Assembly (NCBI RefSeq): GCF_900142885.1
Contig: NZ_FRCL01000014.1
Coordinates: 1 to 64,000, forward strand
Source: Flavobacterium xinjiangense
GTDB lineage: Bacteria > Bacteroidota > Bacteroidia > Flavobacteriales > Flavobacteriaceae
Reading direction: 5' to 3'
Length of the DNA: 64,000 bases
The translations under genes and the position numbers were made by a program. The notes beneath the pieces are model-generated. The model searched no databases. It was not told where the DNA came from and saw nothing but the letters and a program-made list of their open reading frames with translations. Below, piece after piece: positions 61,539-64,000 of the stretch; the stretch's first letter is position 1, and the number at the start of each line of letters is the position of its first letter.

Positions 61539-62918
61539 ATGAAAAAACAGGAATACGCAATAGTAGATATAGAAACCACAGGTGGTAATGCCAGTGGCAG
61601 TCGCATTACAGAATTTGCCATTATTATCCATAACGGAACTAGTATAGTCGACCGTTGGGAAACCCTCGTCAACCCACAAAAAGAAATACCGTTACCCATT
61701 TTTTCCCTCACGGGTATTAACAATGAAATGGTAAGCGATGCACCTATTTTTGATGATATTGCTGAAAAGGTTGTAGAAATGCTTAACGGACGTATTTTTG
61801 TTGCCCATAATGTCAACTTCGATTATTCATTTGTTCGCCACCAACTCGAAGCAAGCGGATTTAAATGGACCGCTCCAAAATTGTGCACCCTTCGTGCCGC
61901 TAGAAAGATTAAGTCGGGATTGGGTTCGTACAGCTTGGGTAGGCTTTGCCATTCGCTAGACATTCCTTTAATAAACCAACATCGCGCCGGTGGTGATGCG
62001 GATGCTACTGCTATTTTGTTTTTCCGTTTGTTGGAATGGGACGTCGAAGGTATAATCGAAAAAATGATAAAAAAGACTGCACAAGACCAACGCTTGCCAC
62101 CCAACCTGCCACCTGCTGACTTTGAGCAATTACCGGAAAAAGCAGGTGTGTATTATTTTTATGATCAGACTAGGAAAGTAATTTACGTAGGAAAGGCAAT
62201 CAACTTAAAAAAACGGGTGGCCTCCCATTTCATTGTCCATAATATCACGCCACAAAGGCAAAATTTCCTTAGAGACATATATAGTATTTCCTTTGAAGTT
62301 TGTGCTACCGAATTAATTGCGTTGCTGCTGGAGTGTACTGAAATTAAGAAACTGTGGCCCACCTACAACAGGGCATTAAAGCGCTTTGACCCTAAATATG
62401 GGCTGTATGAGTATGAAGCCCGCAGCGGTTACCGCTATCTCGCTATTGGAAAGTTAGCCAAATTTCAGACCTGCATTGAGTCTTTCAACAGTTTATACAA
62501 AGGCATCAATGTATTGCGAAGCCTGGCCGAACAATTTGACATTGATAATCGATTCTGTAACTACGGTATGGACGACCGTGGTGAATTTAACTCAAAACCG
62601 GATCGGAACGATTTACCGGAAGTGGAACGACACAACGAGCAAGTCGAAAACGCCATTGCTTTTTTAGTAAAAAACAGGCCAAGCTTTGCCATTATAGACA
62701 AAGGCAGAACTGCCGAAGAACGCAGTTGCATTTGGGTTGAAAACGGTCACTTTTATGGCATGGGATATATCGCTTCAGATATTGGTTTTGCGGATCCCTC
62801 TGAGATAAAAGATCATGTTACTCCCTACAAAAGCAACCAATACATTGTGGATTTAATTCTTGCTTATGCAGAGAAATATCCCGGCAAAGTGCTGTTTAAA
62901 CTAACTGAGAATGAATGA
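61539..62918 (+). CDS. DnaQ-like exonuclease fused to a GIY-YIG nuclease
   Basis: The 459-residue protein has an N-terminal DEDDh exonuclease (YAIVDIETTGG at residues 6-16, AHNVNFDYSFVRHQL, and HRAGGDADATAILF). It is joined to a GIY-YIG domain (GVYYFYDQTRKVIYVGKA, INLKKRVASHF, about 205-275) like that of UvrC, and a C-terminal region I cannot name. Epsilon-like exonuclease and UvrC-like endonuclease domains together are known from Bacteroidota and actinobacterial proteins (Cho-like). It may proofread or process ends for the neighbouring polymerases. Confidence 0.87.
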   Translation: MKKQEYAIVDIETTGGNASGSRITEFAIIIHNGTSIVDRWETLVNPQKEIPLPIFSLTGINNEMVSDAPIFDDIAEKVVEMLNGRIFVAHNVNFDYSFVRHQLEASGFKWTAPKLCTLRAARKIKSGLGSYSLGRLCHSLDIPLINQHRAGGDADATAILFFRLLEWDVEGIIEKMIKKTAQDQRLPPNLPPADFEQLPEKAGVYYFYDQTRKVIYVGKAINLKKRVASHFIVHNITPQRQNFLRDIYSISFEVCATELIALLLECTEIKKLWPTYNRALKRFDPKYGLYEYEARSGYRYLAIGKLAKFQTCIESFNSLYKGINVLRSLAEQFDIDNRFCNYGMDDRGEFNSKPDRNDLPEVERHNEQVENAIAFLVKNRPSFAIIDKGRTAEERSCIWVENGHFYGMGYIASDIGFADPSEIKDHVTPYKSNQYIVDLILAYAEKYPGKVLFKLTENE

Positions 62919-62990
62919 TGACACGCTTCAATGAATCCAAATTATTTACATCCTTCCCTATTCTCAAAATATTAAGAGACATATTCTACT

Positions 62991-63009
62991 GGCATTAATG
63001 CTTAATGCC
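62991..63009. other. Palindrome between the nuclease and ChaN-like genes
   Basis: GGCATTAATGCTTAATGCC is a hairpin of 8 bp with a three-base loop, between convergent genes. It lacks a T run but may be a weak terminator or protein site. The rest of 62919-63117 has nothing else I can name. Confidence 0.4.
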
Positions 63010-63117
63010 TAGAAGTAAAATTTGCATTGTTAAAATTTAAAACCAAATATGAAAGTAGGGAATATAAGCCTGTTTCAAATTCCATGAAATTAGTTTTTGA
63101 GCAATTGTATTTGTACA

Positions 63118-64000
63118 TTAATTTACAATTATAGCCTGATCATAAATCGTTTTATCATCATCCGTTTTAACAAAAATGTGGTATGTACCAATTGGCAATT
63201 CAAAATTAATAGTTTCATTTCTAGGAATAATTAAAAAGCTTTTAATTGGAATCGCCAAATTCTTCATCAAATCAAATTCTTTAAAATCAACTATTTCAAC
63301 TAAAACCTTGTTATTTTTATAGTCAGAAAATTTTTTATCCTTAATAATTGTTTTTTTGAATTCAACATTGGGATAAATAATTTTTAAACTTGGTTTAAGG
63401 TTATTAACCAAAAAATAATCAGCAGAAGATTTTACTTTCGTCTTGTCTGTCAAATATTTACGAGGAATTAAAGTTAAATCTTGTTTAGTATCTGCACAAA
63501 TGACTGTTTGGTTGATTGTTATCGGGTTAATTCCTGATAATTCCTTAAAATATTCTGCCATCCATTTATCCTTATCGTCTTTCTTTTCTATATGAGAATG
63601 CCCAACATATACAAAAATTTTAGCACTTGGATTTTTCTCTAGAATCTTTACGATGTTTTTGGCCTGACCCAATTCTCTATCAACGCCTTTCTCAAAGTTT
63701 TCATGTCCTGAAACAGTAAAACCTAAAGCGATTGCCTTTCTGATGAAATGAGCAAAATAAGGCTCATCTGTATAAATTCCATTCTTATAATTTGGAGTGG
63801 ACTCCTTTTCTGAACTTTTACTATTAAATCCTTCTAATGTCAAATAATTATATCCATTCGCTTTCAACGTTTCTAATAATTCCATTGCAAACAATCTATG
63901 CTTTGGATAATAATGATCCTCATTAAGCATAATCACTTGGTTTTCTTTTGCTATTTCTGCAATCTTCCCAAAAACCAGATCATCTTTGTAAACATCCTCT
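63118..64000 (-). CDS. Second ChaN/TraB-like protein, partial at the window edge
   Basis: The frame is open to the window end, so at least 293 residues are seen and the start is outside. The product is very close to residues about 245-537 of the protein at 37145-38758, sharing MLNEDHYYPKHRLFAMELL, SGHENFEKG, KIFVYVGHSHIEKK and long identical stretches toward the C-terminus. The second His of the GHHH run is Ser here. Since the first copy sits between a maturase and an exporter, this copy may mark a second peptide cluster just right of the window. Confidence 0.8.
   Translation of the reverse strand, partial: EDVYKDDLVFGKIAEIAKENQVIMLNEDHYYPKHRLFAMELLETLKANGYNYLTLEGFNSKSSEKESTPNYKNGIYTDEPYFAHFIRKAIALGFTVSGHENFEKGVDRELGQAKNIVKILEKNPSAKIFVYVGHSHIEKKDDKDKWMAEYFKELSGINPITINQTVICADTKQDLTLIPRKYLTDKTKVKSSADYFLVNNLKPSLKIIYPNVEFKKTIIKDKKFSDYKNNKVLVEIVDFKEFDLMKNLAIPIKSFLIIPRNETINFELPIGTYHIFVKTDDDKTIYDQAIIVN

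Overview
The window looks like a piece of a Flavobacterium-like member of the Bacteroidota. The evidence is AT-rich DNA with weak Shine-Dalgarno sites, a SusC/SusD pair, a DUF6520-type secreted protein, a grasp-with-spasm peptide cluster, a decayed gliding/T9SS-type adhesin gene, Bacteroides-style mobilization genes, and promoter boxes of the TAnnTTTG type. No rRNA, tRNA or CRISPR array was seen. Almost everything is accessory DNA.

Region 1 (about 0.1-10.2 kb) is a run of unrelated minus-strand genes: an unknown protein, ketopantoate reductase-like, Crp-like regulator, HD hydrolase, pentapeptide-repeat membrane protein translationally coupled to a 59-residue DnaJ-type zinc-finger protein, an unknown helical protein, and a 1162-residue SMEK-nuclease/STAND-like NTPase. 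Three related spacers of about 167 bp follow the stop codons of three of these genes or gene pairs. They start with TAAC...GTTCG and end with CGAA...GTT, in the manner of integron attC sites, so the region resembles a cassette array.

Region 2 (10.5-25.7 kb) carries a small regulator, a duplicated leader sequence placed before a 32-residue membrane peptide and before a SusC-SusD-S9 peptidase operon, then a minus-strand operon (MauE-like membrane protein, membrane-anchored unknown, DUF6520 protein) with an AraC/PAS regulator. Two 21-bp-spaced direct repeats look like that regulator's operators. A large PLP synthase-GNAT fusion enzyme follows. Region 3 (25.7-30.5 kb) is a mobilization module: probable oriT, MobC, relaxase and coupling protein. 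It ends at a short dnaE-like remnant, and a heavily broken adhesin pseudogene (30.5-33.5 kb) comes next.

Region 4 (33.6-46 kb) is a peptide natural-product locus read leftwards: two precursor peptides, an ATP-grasp maturase, an unannotated 58-residue overlapping ORF, a SPASM-domain maturase, a ChaN/TraB-like lipoprotein, a C39-peptidase ABC exporter and a HlyD partner. Next to it are a NarL-type regulator, a LytTR regulator that has lost its phosphoacceptor Asp, and a TPR-lipoprotein histidine kinase. A second copy of the ChaN-like gene enters at the right edge of the window.

Region 5 (46.3-54.8 kb) is the most unusual part. It is a plus-strand run of closely spaced genes: four small unknowns including a P-loop protein, a deoxyribosyltransferase-fold/DUF4071-like protein, three successive TIR-like proteins, a SLATT/DUF4231 two-times-2TM protein whose C-terminus is thrown out of frame at a nine-A tract, and another multi-TM protein. 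A PLD-family protein follows. I read it as a candidate multi-TIR/SLATT anti-phage system. It is bounded by an IS256-family element whose transposase has a premature stop. Region 6 (56.4-62.9 kb) is an SOS-like mutagenesis module: an S24-type repressor diverging from dinB, an error-prone-type dnaE and an exonuclease/GIY-YIG nuclease, with paired operator-like palindromes between them.
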